64,000 nucleotides of DNA. It comes from JANNMJ01 sp031426455. Its GTDB lineage: Bacteria; Bacteroidota; Bacteroidia; Cytophagales; Hymenobacteraceae. Of this stretch, positions 7,469 through 16,034 are shown piece by piece (within the stretch, counting starts at the first letter, position 1; each line of letters opens with the position of its first letter). A model generated the notes under the pieces. That model had not been told where the DNA came from. It was given only the letters and a program-made list of their open reading frames with translations, and searched no databases. Location: assembly GCA_031426455.1 (NCBI GenBank), contig JANPLI010000181.1:1-64000 (forward strand), given 5' to 3'. The position numbers were made by a program, and so were the translations under genes.

Positions 7469-10291
7469 TCAAAACCGGTAGAGCAGTGTCACGGTCGAGT
7501 ACTGCCCGCGCCGGTAGGAGAAGATATTTTCGTCGAGGCCAGTGATTTTGCCGTCCGAGTTCGAGTCCTGCACGAAGCGGATGCGCTGGTTGAAAATATC
7601 CTGAATGCCGGCCTTCACCTCGAAGTGGGTGCCGACGCGCTTGGTCACCTGGAAGTCCAGCACGTTGCGCGGCATTTCGTAAATCGTGGGTTCCTGCGAA
7701 AGGACGCCGACGGCGAAAATCCGCTTGCCCACCACGTTATACAGCACCGAGGCGGAGAGGCCGCGCTCGTCGTCCTGGTAGAAAATGCCGGTGTTCAGAA
7801 TGTACGGCGACTGCCCCTGCATCTGGCGCTTGCTTTCCTGCACCCGCGCCTGGGCTTCGGTAAGTGTAACTTTTGAAGCAATCAGCGAGGCGTTGAGCGT
7901 CAGGCCGAAGCGGCTCAGCACGGGGTTGGCCGTGAGCGGCGCCAGGGTTTGGCGGGCTTCCAGCTCCACGCCGCCGGTCACGGCGCGGGTGGCGTTCTGG
8001 TAGAGGAAAATGGGGTCGCCGGACGACGGCCGGACGGTCTTCTCGATTGGGTTCTCGAACACTTTCCCAAACACGCCCAGCGAGACCAGCTCGCCGGCCG
8101 TGGGGTAGAATTCATAGCGGAGGTCGGCGTTATAGATGCGCGCCGGCTTCAGGCGCGGGTTGCCGTCGATCTGGTAGTTCTGCTCGAAGTCGTAGAACGA
8201 GAACGGCGCCAGCTCGCGGAACTCGGCGCGGTTCACGGTCACGCCGCCAGCCAGGCGCAGCAACTTACGCTTGCTGAACGTATAGGTGGCATTGAACGAC
8301 GGCAGAATGCTGACCACCAGCGTGTCCACGTTCACTTTCACGCCGCCGTAACGCGCCGAATTGAGGCGTTGCTGAAAAGCTTCGACCCGCACCCCGCCCG
8401 TCAGGTTGAGGCGCGTGCCGAGCGGCAGCACGCCACTCACGTAACCGGCGCCCAGCGTGTTGGAGGCCGTGTAGGCGTCCGACGGCGAGGTGCCTTCTTC
8501 GAGCGCAAAACCCGTCACGGCGTCCACGTTTTGGGGCGCGAAGATTTGCAAAATCGGTAGTTCCAGCAGCGCGTAGTCGAACGTGGCGCGGTTGGCGATG
8601 GTGAACGATGTCCAGCGGGCGCTGAAATCGCGCATCTTGCGCTCGGCGTAAAAGCCCGCCCGCAGCTTGGGGCGCGTCTCAGCAGGCAGGGAGTCAGCGC
8701 CGAAACGGCGCTCCCACTGGCCGCTGGCCATCACGGTGTGTTCGGTGAGGTCGGAGTAGAAACGCGAGGCTTCGGAGGCCGAGGCGGTGCCCGGAATCAC
8801 GACCCGAAACGGGTCGCCGGACCCCGTGATGCGCTGCGACGAATACCGGCGCAGGTCGGGCTGGTTGCGGTTCGAGAACGAATAGCCCGTGGTCCAGTTC
8901 AGGGTGGTGCGGTCGTCAGCCAGATCGTGGGTGCCCTGCAACTGGCCGCTGTACACCGACCGCGCGTCGTAGCGCAGGCCGGCGGCGCGCAGGTCGGTGC
9001 CATCGCCCAGGTTCTGGCCCTCGCGGGTCGTGATCTGGTTCATTCCGAGCTGATTAAACAGGTTGCGGAATTCGAGCTTGTTACGGTTGTCGAGCCGAAC
9101 CGCCCAGTTGTGGACCACGCCGAGGCGCGTGTTCTGGGTGCCGCGCTGGTCCTGAAAACGGTATTGAATGCCGGAGCGCCCGGCCTGGGCATCGTAGTTA
9201 TCGTACCGGAATCGCTCGATGCCCACCTGCTCGTGGGTGTCGGAATACGAAACGGCCGTCACGGTGCTGATCTGGGCCGACTTCCAGTCCCAGACCCGCG
9301 TCACGCCCAGGCTCAGGCGCAGGTCCGGCGTGGCGGTGCGGGTGCGCGGCGACCAATCGTTGGGCAGTTGGCGGCCCAGATCCGCGCGTTGGGTCACGCC
9401 CACATTGGTCAGGTTCGTGGGGAAAGCGTCTGGCAGCTTGCGGGTGCCACCGTCGAAGCCGAGGAAGTCGGTGCTGGAGCGGGTGGAGGTCGTGAAATCG
9501 CCCAGCGTCGTGCCCGTCCGATACGACGTGCTGACCGACGCCAGGGTGGCGTTTTGCAGCGCCGAGTTGCGGGTATACACCTTCACCACGCCGCCGCCGA
9601 ACTCGCCGGGCAGCTCCGGCGCCGCCGATTTGAACACCAGAATCCGGTCGATGACCGACGCCGGCAGGATGTCGAACGAAAACGCGCGCGTGTCGGCTTC
9701 CGACGAAGGCGCCAGGGCATCGTTGAGCATCACGGTATTATACCGTTCGCTCAGGCCGCGTATCAGGATAAAGCGCGAATCCTGAATCGTGACGCCGGGA
9801 ATGCGCTTCACCACCTCGGCAGCGTCACGGTCCTGGGTTTTGACGATCTGTTCCGCCGAAACGCCGCTCACCACCACTTCGCTCTTGCGCAGATCGTTGA
9901 TCAGCGACATCTCGGTGCCGGTCTGTTTCTGGCCCACCACCGTCACGCCCGCCAGTTGGGTATTGTTGTCGGCCAAGGCGGCGTTCAGGGTCGTCGTCTG
10001 ACCTTCGCGGATCACGATGCCCGGAAATTCCGCGCCTTTGAAGCCCACGCTCGCCACCTTGATGGTGTAAGTGCCGGGTGCCAGGTCGAGGTTGAAGAGG
10101 CCATCGGCGTCGGCGGGTGCTGCTTTCGCCGTGCCGCTTACGATCACCATCGCGCCGTAAACGCCTTCTTTGGTCGCTTTATCGGTGATATGACCGCTCA
10201 GCCGGCCGGTACTGATTTGCGCCGCTGCCGTCAGGCAACACGCACTGCTCAAACTCAAAAGGCCAACAAATGCCGAAAAACGTACCATCAT
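7469..10291 (-). CDS. TonB-dependent outer-membrane receptor with carboxypeptidase-like N-terminal domain
   Basis: A 940-residue outer-membrane active transporter. After a signal peptide (ending near TAAAQ) comes a carboxypeptidase-regulatory-like beta-sandwich (about residues 28-110, GHITDKATKEGVYGAMV), then the plug domain (about 120-250, with IPGVTIQDSRFILIRGLSERYN and PGEFGGGVV), then a beta-barrel ending in the aromatic terminus TVTLLYRF. It partners with the downstream lipoprotein gene. The architecture is that of Bacteroidota receptors without a classical SusD. The substrate is unknown. Two adjacent ATG codons at 10291 and 10288 are both possible starts. Confidence 0.93.
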   Translation of the reverse strand: MMVRFSAFVGLLSLSSACCLTAAAQISTGRLSGHITDKATKEGVYGAMVIVSGTAKAAPADADGLFNLDLAPGTYTIKVASVGFKGAEFPGIVIREGQTTTLNAALADNNTQLAGVTVVGQKQTGTEMSLINDLRKSEVVVSGVSAEQIVKTQDRDAAEVVKRIPGVTIQDSRFILIRGLSERYNTVMLNDALAPSSEADTRAFSFDILPASVIDRILVFKSAAPELPGEFGGGVVKVYTRNSALQNATLASVSTSYRTGTTLGDFTTSTRSSTDFLGFDGGTRKLPDAFPTNLTNVGVTQRADLGRQLPNDWSPRTRTATPDLRLSLGVTRVWDWKSAQISTVTAVSYSDTHEQVGIERFRYDNYDAQAGRSGIQYRFQDQRGTQNTRLGVVHNWAVRLDNRNKLEFRNLFNQLGMNQITTREGQNLGDGTDLRAAGLRYDARSVYSGQLQGTHDLADDRTTLNWTTGYSFSNRNQPDLRRYSSQRITGSGDPFRVVIPGTASASEASRFYSDLTEHTVMASGQWERRFGADSLPAETRPKLRAGFYAERKMRDFSARWTSFTIANRATFDYALLELPILQIFAPQNVDAVTGFALEEGTSPSDAYTASNTLGAGYVSGVLPLGTRLNLTGGVRVEAFQQRLNSARYGGVKVNVDTLVVSILPSFNATYTFSKRKLLRLAGGVTVNRAEFRELAPFSFYDFEQNYQIDGNPRLKPARIYNADLRYEFYPTAGELVSLGVFGKVFENPIEKTVRPSSGDPIFLYQNATRAVTGGVELEARQTLAPLTANPVLSRFGLTLNASLIASKVTLTEAQARVQESKRQMQGQSPYILNTGIFYQDDERGLSASVLYNVVGKRIFAVGVLSQEPTIYEMPRNVLDFQVTKRVGTHFEVKAGIQDIFNQRIRFVQDSNSDGKITGLDENIFSYRRGQYSTVTLLYRF

Positions 10292-10442
10292 CCAGGGTGA
10301 AAGAATGGAGTGAATGGACAGGGTGATCTAGTCTCGGCGGCAAAGGTCCGGGGGTAGGATTACGGGCGTGTGTTGGCGTTATTACGAATTTGTTACGGGT
10401 CATTTCCGGCGTTTGACGGCCGTAAAGCGGACGGTTTTGAGC

Positions 10443-10470
10443 AAAAAAAAGCGCCCGATGACTCGGGCGC
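10443..10470 (-). terminator. Terminator after purQ (minus strand)
   Basis: An 8-base GC-rich stem (10451-10458 with 10463-10470, loop TGAC) is followed on the minus strand by eight T residues. It lies 30 bases beyond the purQ stop and is a textbook intrinsic terminator. Confidence 0.9.
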
Positions 10471-10500
10471 CCGGTGCGGTTGAAGCCCGCCATAATGCAT

Positions 10501-11196
10501 TCAGGACCTTTCATCCACTCCCACCAGTCCGGCCAGCATTGCCAGGCCGTCGGTGTTGCGCAGGTCCGGGTCGGCGGCGCGCTCCGGGTGGGGCATCAGC
10601 CCAAACACGTTGCGGGCGCGGTTGCAGACGCCCGCAATGCCGCGCGCCGAGCCGTTGAAATTGGCTTCGTCGTGGGCGTCGGTGTCAGGCCCGCAGTACC
10701 GAAACAGCACCTGGTCCTGTGCCTCCAGTGCGTCGAGGGTAGCATCATCGGCGTAATACCGGCCTTCGCCGTGCGCCACGGGTACCTGATAGGCGCGGGT
10801 TGGGTCGAGGGTTCGGGTCAGGGCGGCGGTGCGCGAAACGGGCTGCAGCCACACGTTCCGGCAAACGAAATGGCGCTCCTGATTACGCAGCAGGGCGCCA
10901 GGCACCAGTCCGGCTTCCGTCAGCACCTGAAAACCGTTGCAGATGCCCAGCACCAGGCCGCCGCGTCCGGCGTGGTGCGCTACGGCCTGCATAATGGGCG
11001 AAAACCGCGCAATGGCGCCGGAGCGCAGGTAGTCACCGTAGGAAAAACCGCCCGGTAGCACCACCAGCTCCGCGCCCTGGAGGTCCGTTTCCTTGTGCCA
11101 AAGCTTGACCACGTGCTGCCCCAGCGGGCCAGCCAGCACGTCAACGATATCCTGATCGCAGTTCGAACCGGGGAAAACAACAACGCCAACCTTCAT
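10501..11196 (-). CDS. purQ: Phosphoribosylformylglycinamidine synthase, glutaminase subunit
   Basis: Glutamine amidotransferase subunit of FGAM synthase, the fourth step of purine synthesis, which supplies ammonia to PurL. The 231-residue class I amidotransferase has the nucleophile Cys86 in LGICNGFQ and the His203/Glu205 pair in MPHPERA; the oxyanion region is LPGGFSYGDYLRSG. Its length fits the stand-alone subunit (about 225 residues), so PurL and PurS must lie elsewhere. It starts MKVGVVVFPGSNCDQD, the standard N-terminus. An octamer repeat (TGACTGAG type) lies 10 bases upstream of the start codon. Confidence 0.96.
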   Translation of the reverse strand: MKVGVVVFPGSNCDQDIVDVLAGPLGQHVVKLWHKETDLQGAELVVLPGGFSYGDYLRSGAIARFSPIMQAVAHHAGRGGLVLGICNGFQVLTEAGLVPGALLRNQERHFVCRNVWLQPVSRTAALTRTLDPTRAYQVPVAHGEGRYYADDATLDALEAQDQVLFRYCGPDTDAHDEANFNGSARGIAGVCNRARNVFGLMPHPERAADPDLRNTDGLAMLAGLVGVDERS

Positions 11197-11205
11197 ACCT
11201 TGATG

Positions 11206-11229
11206 TGACTGAGTGACCGACCGACTGCG
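11206..11229. repeat. Three octamer units just upstream of purQ
   Basis: TGACTGAG, TGACCGAC, CGACTGCG, contiguous in 8-base phase. They belong to the same class as the larger array after glyA and lie in the presumed 5' leader or promoter of purQ. Confidence 0.55.
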
Positions 11230-11300
11230 TCATTGCGTGGCGGAGCAACTGCGTACCCCGGCCGCGCCAGTTGAAACGCTAGACCAAAGGTAGGGGGCAA

Positions 11301-11339
11301 ATAAAACCGCCGCCGCCACTTTACAGCGACGGCGGCGGT
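11301..11339 (-). terminator. Terminator after the TPR-protein gene (minus strand)
   Basis: A GC-rich stem of about 10 pairs (11306-11315 with 11330-11339) is followed on the minus strand by TTTTATTTG. It starts 23 bases beyond the stop of the TPR gene. Confidence 0.8.
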
Positions 11340-11362
11340 CAATGACGACCCTTGGATGGGGG

Positions 11363-12253
11363 TTATTTGCAGTATTTCTTCAGGTCTTTGGCGCCTTTTT
11401 CCGAACCCAGTTCGGCAGCTTTGGCGAAGTCCGGGCAAGCTGCCTCTTTCAGTTGGTCCATTTCCGAATAAGAATGGCCCCGGCAATAGTAGGCATCGCC
11501 GTAGTCAGGCTTCAACTCGATGGCCTTGGTGAAGTCAGCGACCGCTTCTTTATCCTTGTTTTGGCCTTGCTTGGCTCGGCCGCGCCAGTAGTATACTTCC
11601 GGGTCCATCGGCAGGAGTTTGGCGGCGCGGTTCAGGTCGGCCATTGATTCCGGATAATTTTTCCGCATCACTTTCACTTGGCCCCGCAGCTTGACCGCCT
11701 CGGCATTGCCCGGATAAGCCTTCACCGCTTTCTCGAAGTACTCCATCGCGTCCTTTTCTTTCCCCAGGCCCAGTTGCGTTTTACCGATCTCCAACTGGTC
11801 CATCGAGGTTTTCTGACTGGCGAGTGCCTTGGCCGATAAAGGCTTGGCGCCGGGGGCAAGAGCAGCAGCAGCGGTTTTTCCCTTGCCGTCTGAAGCGCGC
11901 TCGTCAACGGCAATCTTGGGGTCGAAGGCGGGGGGCAACGCGGACGGTGGAGTCACGGCATCAGCGCCGGTGGCAGGCGCTTTAGGGTCGGCCTTGGTGG
12001 CTGCTTTGGCGTCGGTTCCTTTGGCGGCGCTGGCTGTCGGACCGCCTTTGCTACCTCCCTTGCCAGCGGGCGCGGCTTTGGTGGGCGGCGGCGGCGCGGC
12101 GGCTGGCTCCGGCGAGGTGTCGAAGCCACCGGTTTCAAAACCGGAATCACTGGTTTTTGCTGCGGGCTTGGCTGTTTTGGAGGCGTTCTTGGTTTGCGCC
12201 ATCGAGGGGAGGCTCAACGCCACCACCAGCAGAGAAAGCAATAGTTTTTTCAT
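11363..12253 (-). CDS. Exported tetratricopeptide-repeat protein with Ala/Pro/Lys-rich linker
   Basis: The start at 12253 gives a clear signal peptide (MKKLLLSLLVVALSLPSMAQ); the longer upstream frame is not needed. Residues about 21-165 are low-complexity Ala/Pro/Lys/Gly-rich and probably disordered. Residues about 165-290 contain TPR units, for example GKEKDAMEYFEKAVKAYPGN, ADLNRAAKLLPMDPEVYYWR and AVADFTKAIELKPDYGDAYY. The protein ends with a C-terminal lysine-rich KDLKKYCK. TPR proteins of this type act as periplasmic scaffolds; no specific partner is indicated. A pyrimidine-rich leader precedes the start on the coding strand. Confidence 0.85.
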   Translation of the reverse strand: MKKLLLSLLVVALSLPSMAQTKNASKTAKPAAKTSDSGFETGGFDTSPEPAAAPPPPTKAAPAGKGGSKGGPTASAAKGTDAKAATKADPKAPATGADAVTPPSALPPAFDPKIAVDERASDGKGKTAAAALAPGAKPLSAKALASQKTSMDQLEIGKTQLGLGKEKDAMEYFEKAVKAYPGNAEAVKLRGQVKVMRKNYPESMADLNRAAKLLPMDPEVYYWRGRAKQGQNKDKEAVADFTKAIELKPDYGDAYYCRGHSYSEMDQLKEAACPDFAKAAELGSEKGAKDLKKYCK

Positions 12254-12401
12254 GAGAAAAAAACGAAGAAAATGGGAAAAATGCAACTGGTTCAGATCGT
12301 CAGGTAGGGTAGGTAACAAAGGTAGTACCAGTACGGAAAGATAAAACGCGTTCTCCGAAATTTGAGGCGCCAACACTGAACCGGCCGTTTCTTTGTACCC
12401 G

Positions 12402-13325
12402 ATGATTATCTCAATGACCGGCTACGGCAGCGCCCAGGCAGATACCGCTTTTGGTACCCTGGCCATAGAAGTGAAGGCCCTCAATTCCCGCGGTCTGGAA
12501 CTGAGTACGCGCCTGCCGCGCGCGTTGTCCGAGCGCGACCTCGACCTGCGGGCCCTGCTGACGCGCACGCTGTTGCGAGGTAAACTGACGCTGAACGTGG
12601 AACTGACGCCTGCCGTCGCCGCGCCCGGCGTTGCGGCGGTCCGCCTGCTCGATTCGGAGCGTTTGCGCGCCGCTGTGCAGGAACTGACCGAAGCCGCCGC
12701 CGCAATGGGTGCGCCCCTGCCCGACCCCCTGGCCCTGGCCCTGACGCTGCCCGGTGTCGTGCGCCGCCCCGGCCAGGAGGCGCTCGTTGACGGCGAACCA
12801 TCTGCCGATCCCGTCGCGCAGGCCGCCGCACTTTGGGCCGCCGCCGAGCCGCTGGTGCAGCAGGCGCTGGCCGCGTTGCAGGACCACCGCCGTGCCGAAG
12901 GCAGCGCCCTGGAAACGGAGTTGCGGACCTACGGCCAGCGCATCCGGCAGGCCCTGGCCGACGTCAATCGGCTCGATCCGCAGCGCGTGGCGGCCGTCCG
13001 CGAGCGCCTGCGCCAGGGCGTGGCCGAACTGACCCAGCCCGAAAAAGTAGATCATAACCGCTTCGAGCAGGAGCTGTTGTACTACATCGAAAAGCTCGAC
13101 ATCGAGGAGGAAAAAGTCCGCCTCACTACTCACCTCAACTATTACGACGGCCTGCTGACCGACCCCGAACCGGCCGGGAAGAAGCTGGGCTTTCTGGCGC
13201 AGGAAATCGGCCGCGAGATCAACACCATCGGCTCCAAAGCCAACGATGCCGCCATCCAGCATCTGGTCGTGACGATGAAAGAAGAGCTGGAAAAAATGAA
13301 GGAGCAGCTCAACAATGTCCTGTAA
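12402..13325 (+). CDS. yicC: YicC family protein (endoribonuclease-like)
   Basis: The N-terminus MIISMTGYGSA matches the conserved YicC start, so ATG 12402 is preferred over the TTG at 12393. The 307-residue product has the N-terminal YicC domain (IEVKALNSRGLEL and SERDLDLRALLTRTL) and the C-terminal DUF1732 domain (KLDIEEEKVRLTTHLNYY, KLGFLAQEIGREINTIGSKA and a helical end). E. coli YicC family members have been reported as endoribonucleases; the physiological target here is unknown. TTTCTTTG at 12388-12395, six bases before the ATG, may be a -7 promoter element giving an almost leaderless mRNA. Confidence 0.93.
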   Translation: MIISMTGYGSAQADTAFGTLAIEVKALNSRGLELSTRLPRALSERDLDLRALLTRTLLRGKLTLNVELTPAVAAPGVAAVRLLDSERLRAAVQELTEAAAAMGAPLPDPLALALTLPGVVRRPGQEALVDGEPSADPVAQAAALWAAAEPLVQQALAALQDHRRAEGSALETELRTYGQRIRQALADVNRLDPQRVAAVRERLRQGVAELTQPEKVDHNRFEQELLYYIEKLDIEEEKVRLTTHLNYYDGLLTDPEPAGKKLGFLAQEIGREINTIGSKANDAAIQHLVVTMKEELEKMKEQLNNVL

Positions 13326-13419
13326 AAAGGATTGGAGGCATTGATTTCGAGCTGATTCAGCCGTGAGCTCGGCCGATTTATCGCTAGGTCAGGTTCGTCA
13401 TACGAGGCGCTCTTCGGCG

Positions 13420-13896
13420 TCAGAAACCCAGCATCCGGATGGCCGTGGCGGCGGCTTCCACGCCTTTGTTGCCGTGGCGCCCGCCGCAGCGGTCCTGCGC
13501 CTGGGCCAGATCGTTCGTCGTGACGAGGCCGAAAATCACGGGTTTATCGTACTTCAGCGCCACCTGGGTCAAGCCCTGCGCGACGGCGTGGTTGATATAA
13601 TCATCGTGCTTGGTATCGCCCCGAATCACGACGCCGAGGCAAATGACGGCGTCCAGTTCTGGTTTTTGGGCAAGCCATTGGGCACCCAACGTCAGCTCGA
13701 ACGAGCCGGGAACCCGGTGGATGCTGATGTGGTCGGGCTGGGCGCCGTGCTTGAGCAGCGTGTCGTAAGCGCCCTGCGCGAGGGCGCTGGTCAGCTCCGT
13801 ATTCCAATCGGCTACCACCAGTCCGAACTGGCGCTGGCTGATATCCGGCAGTTGGTCGTCAGCGTACTGACTGAGATTCTTGAGGGCAGAGGCCAT
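13420..13896 (-). CDS. ribH: 6,7-dimethyl-8-ribityllumazine synthase
   Basis: Penultimate enzyme of riboflavin synthesis, condensing dihydroxybutanone phosphate (made by RibBA) with the aminouracil. The 158-residue product has the FGLVVADWNTELT substrate loop, VPGSFELTLGAQWLA, the catalytic region IRGDTKHDDYI (His97) and the phosphate-binding GGRHGNKGVEAA. The length fits the family. It is transcribed divergently from uvrC, with about 270 bases between them and no clear riboswitch. Confidence 0.95.
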   Translation of the reverse strand: MASALKNLSQYADDQLPDISQRQFGLVVADWNTELTSALAQGAYDTLLKHGAQPDHISIHRVPGSFELTLGAQWLAQKPELDAVICLGVVIRGDTKHDDYINHAVAQGLTQVALKYDKPVIFGLVTTNDLAQAQDRCGGRHGNKGVEAAATAIRMLGF

Positions 13897-14166
13897 CGGA
13901 AAGGGAAGGGAAACGAAGATTCAACCACTTATGCCGAGGCAAGCGCCGGGCCTGTTACGCCAGCCGCGGCCGGGCCTATCGGCGCGCCAAAGGTCGGGCT
14001 GCTGCTCGCATTCGACCCGGCGCCCGCGCCCGAGGCCAAACCCATTGAGCCTCGCTTTTCCCGCTGACGACTGGTGGGCTTCGCCGGCCCCAGCCGCCCA
14101 GTGAACGTAACTTCCGCGCCGTTGCCTCGGTTAGCCCAACGCCTCCTGCTACCGCTTTTTCAGCCA

Positions 14167-15966
14167 ATGACCCCGGAATTAAAAGAACAGCTCGCCCACT
14201 TGCCCTCGGCGCCGGGCGTGTATAAATACTTTGACGCGGAAGACCGAATCATTTACGTCGGGAAGGCTGTGAACTTGCGGAAACGGGTGGCCTCGTACTT
14301 CTTTAATTCACAACAGCATAACGCAAAAACCAAGCGCCTGGTCAGTCAGATCCGGCGGCTGGAGTTTCAGATCGTCGATACCGAATCGGATGCCTTTCTG
14401 CTGGAAAACAACCTGATCAAGCAGCTTCAGCCGAAGTACAATATTCTGCTCAAAGACGGCAAGTCTTACCCTTATCTCTGCATCACGGCCGACCGCTTTC
14501 CGCGCGTGCTGGCCACCCGCCAGAAACTGCCCGACGGCTCGCGCTACTACGGCCCTTACGCCAGTGTGACGGCAATGAACACGGTGCTGGACCTGATCCG
14601 GACGCTTTACCCGCTCCGCACCTGCACCTATAATCTGTCACCGGAAAACGTGGCAGCGCGGAAGTTTAAGGTCTGTCTCGAATATCACCTCGGCAACTGC
14701 AAAGGCCCCTGTGAAGACTTGGTGGACGAAGAAACCTACAATCAGAATATCCAGCAAATTCGCAGCATCCTGGGCGGCAACCTGACCATCCCGAAGACTT
14801 ATTTCCGCGAACGGATGAGCGCGGCGGCCCAGCAGCAGCAGTTTGAATTGGCGCACAGCTTCAAAATCAAGCTCGACCGGCTGGAAGATTTTCAGGCCCG
14901 CTCCACCATCGTTTCGCAAACCCTGACCGATATCGATGTATTCGCGATTGCCTCTAACGAACAGCTGGCCTTCGTCAACTACCTGTACGTGGTCAATGGC
15001 GCGGTGATTCTGACCAAATCGGTCGAGATTCAGAAGAAGCTGGACGAATCCGACAGCGATATTCTGGCCTCGCTCATCCTGCTGTTGCGCGCCGAATTCG
15101 ACAGTGCATCCCGCGATATTTTGACGAACGTCGAATGCACCGTCCCCTTAACGGGCGTCAGCGTGGCCGTTCCCCAGATTGGCGACAAGCGCAAGCTGCT
15201 CAACGTGGCGCTGAAAAACGTGCTTTACCTGCGGAAAGAGAAAGAGGCGATGAACGAGAAATCGAAGGACGTGAACGAGGTCCGCATCCTCGAAACCGTG
15301 CAGCGCGATCTTCGGCTCAAAGACCTGCCCCGCCATATCGAGTGTTTCGACAACTCTAATTTTCAGGGCGATAACCCCGTGGCGGCGATGGTTTGCTTCC
15401 GCGACGCCCGGCCCAGCAAAAAGGAGTACCGCCACTTTCACATCAAAACGGTGGTGGGCGCCAACGACTTTGAGTCGATGTACGAAATCGTCACCCGGCG
15501 TTATCGCCGCCTGGTGGATGAAGGCGTTTCGCTGCCCCAACTGGTAGTGGTCGACGGTGGCAAAGGCCAGCTCGGAATGGCGGTCAAAGCGCTGAAAGAC
15601 CTCAACCTGTGGGGCCAGATTCCGGTGGTGGGCATCGCTAAGCGGCTCGAAGAAATCTACGTGCCCGGCGATACGCTCCCGCTTTATATCGACAAGAAAA
15701 GCGAGACCCTGCGGCTGATTCAGCGAATGCGCGATGAAGCGCACCGCTTTGGCATCACCTTCCACCGCGCCCGCCGCGACGCCGACACGCTGCGCACCGA
15801 ACTAACCGACGTCAAAGGTCTCGGCCCGGTAACGGCCGCCAAGCTGCTGCTCAAACATAAATCCGTCAAACAGCTTCGGCAACTGACCGAAGCCGAACTA
15901 GCCCAGGAAATTGGCAAGGCCAAAGCCGCCGTACTGAGCGCCTATTTCGCCGCAAACCCGGCTTGA
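14167..15966 (+). CDS. uvrC: Excinuclease ABC subunit C
   Basis: Incision subunit of nucleotide excision repair, making the cuts on both sides of a lesion after UvrAB loading. The 599-residue product has the GIY-YIG nuclease domain (GVYKYFDAEDRIIYVGKA, then LRKRVASYF), a UVR motif near residue 215 (RERMSAAAQQQQFELAHSFK), the RNase-H-like C-terminal nuclease (ECFDNSNFQGDNPVAAMVCF; LVVVDGGKGQLG) and a helix-hairpin-helix end (LTDVKGLGPVTAAKLLLKH). Four cysteines occur around LEYHLGNCKGPCED, as in many UvrC proteins. The ATG at 14167 is chosen because the 31 preceding codons are not family-like. TAACTTCC at 14108-14115 is a possible promoter element. Confidence 0.96.
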   Translation: MTPELKEQLAHLPSAPGVYKYFDAEDRIIYVGKAVNLRKRVASYFFNSQQHNAKTKRLVSQIRRLEFQIVDTESDAFLLENNLIKQLQPKYNILLKDGKSYPYLCITADRFPRVLATRQKLPDGSRYYGPYASVTAMNTVLDLIRTLYPLRTCTYNLSPENVAARKFKVCLEYHLGNCKGPCEDLVDEETYNQNIQQIRSILGGNLTIPKTYFRERMSAAAQQQQFELAHSFKIKLDRLEDFQARSTIVSQTLTDIDVFAIASNEQLAFVNYLYVVNGAVILTKSVEIQKKLDESDSDILASLILLLRAEFDSASRDILTNVECTVPLTGVSVAVPQIGDKRKLLNVALKNVLYLRKEKEAMNEKSKDVNEVRILETVQRDLRLKDLPRHIECFDNSNFQGDNPVAAMVCFRDARPSKKEYRHFHIKTVVGANDFESMYEIVTRRYRRLVDEGVSLPQLVVVDGGKGQLGMAVKALKDLNLWGQIPVVGIAKRLEEIYVPGDTLPLYIDKKSETLRLIQRMRDEAHRFGITFHRARRDADTLRTELTDVKGLGPVTAAKLLLKHKSVKQLRQLTEAELAQEIGKAKAAVLSAYFAANPA

Positions 15967-16022
15967 GCGGCTGGCCGGGCGGTTTGGTAGCCCAAAAACA
16001 GTACACCCCACCGCCGCCGTCG

Positions 16023-16030
16023 TACTTTCG
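16023..16030 (+). promoter_or_regulatory. Putative -7 element of glyA
   Basis: TACTTTCG ends only four bases before the glyA ATG. It is one base off the TAnnTTTG consensus. If used, the transcript would start within or at the coding region. No convincing -33 TTTG lies at the right distance. Confidence 0.35.
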
Positions 16031-16034
16031 TTGA

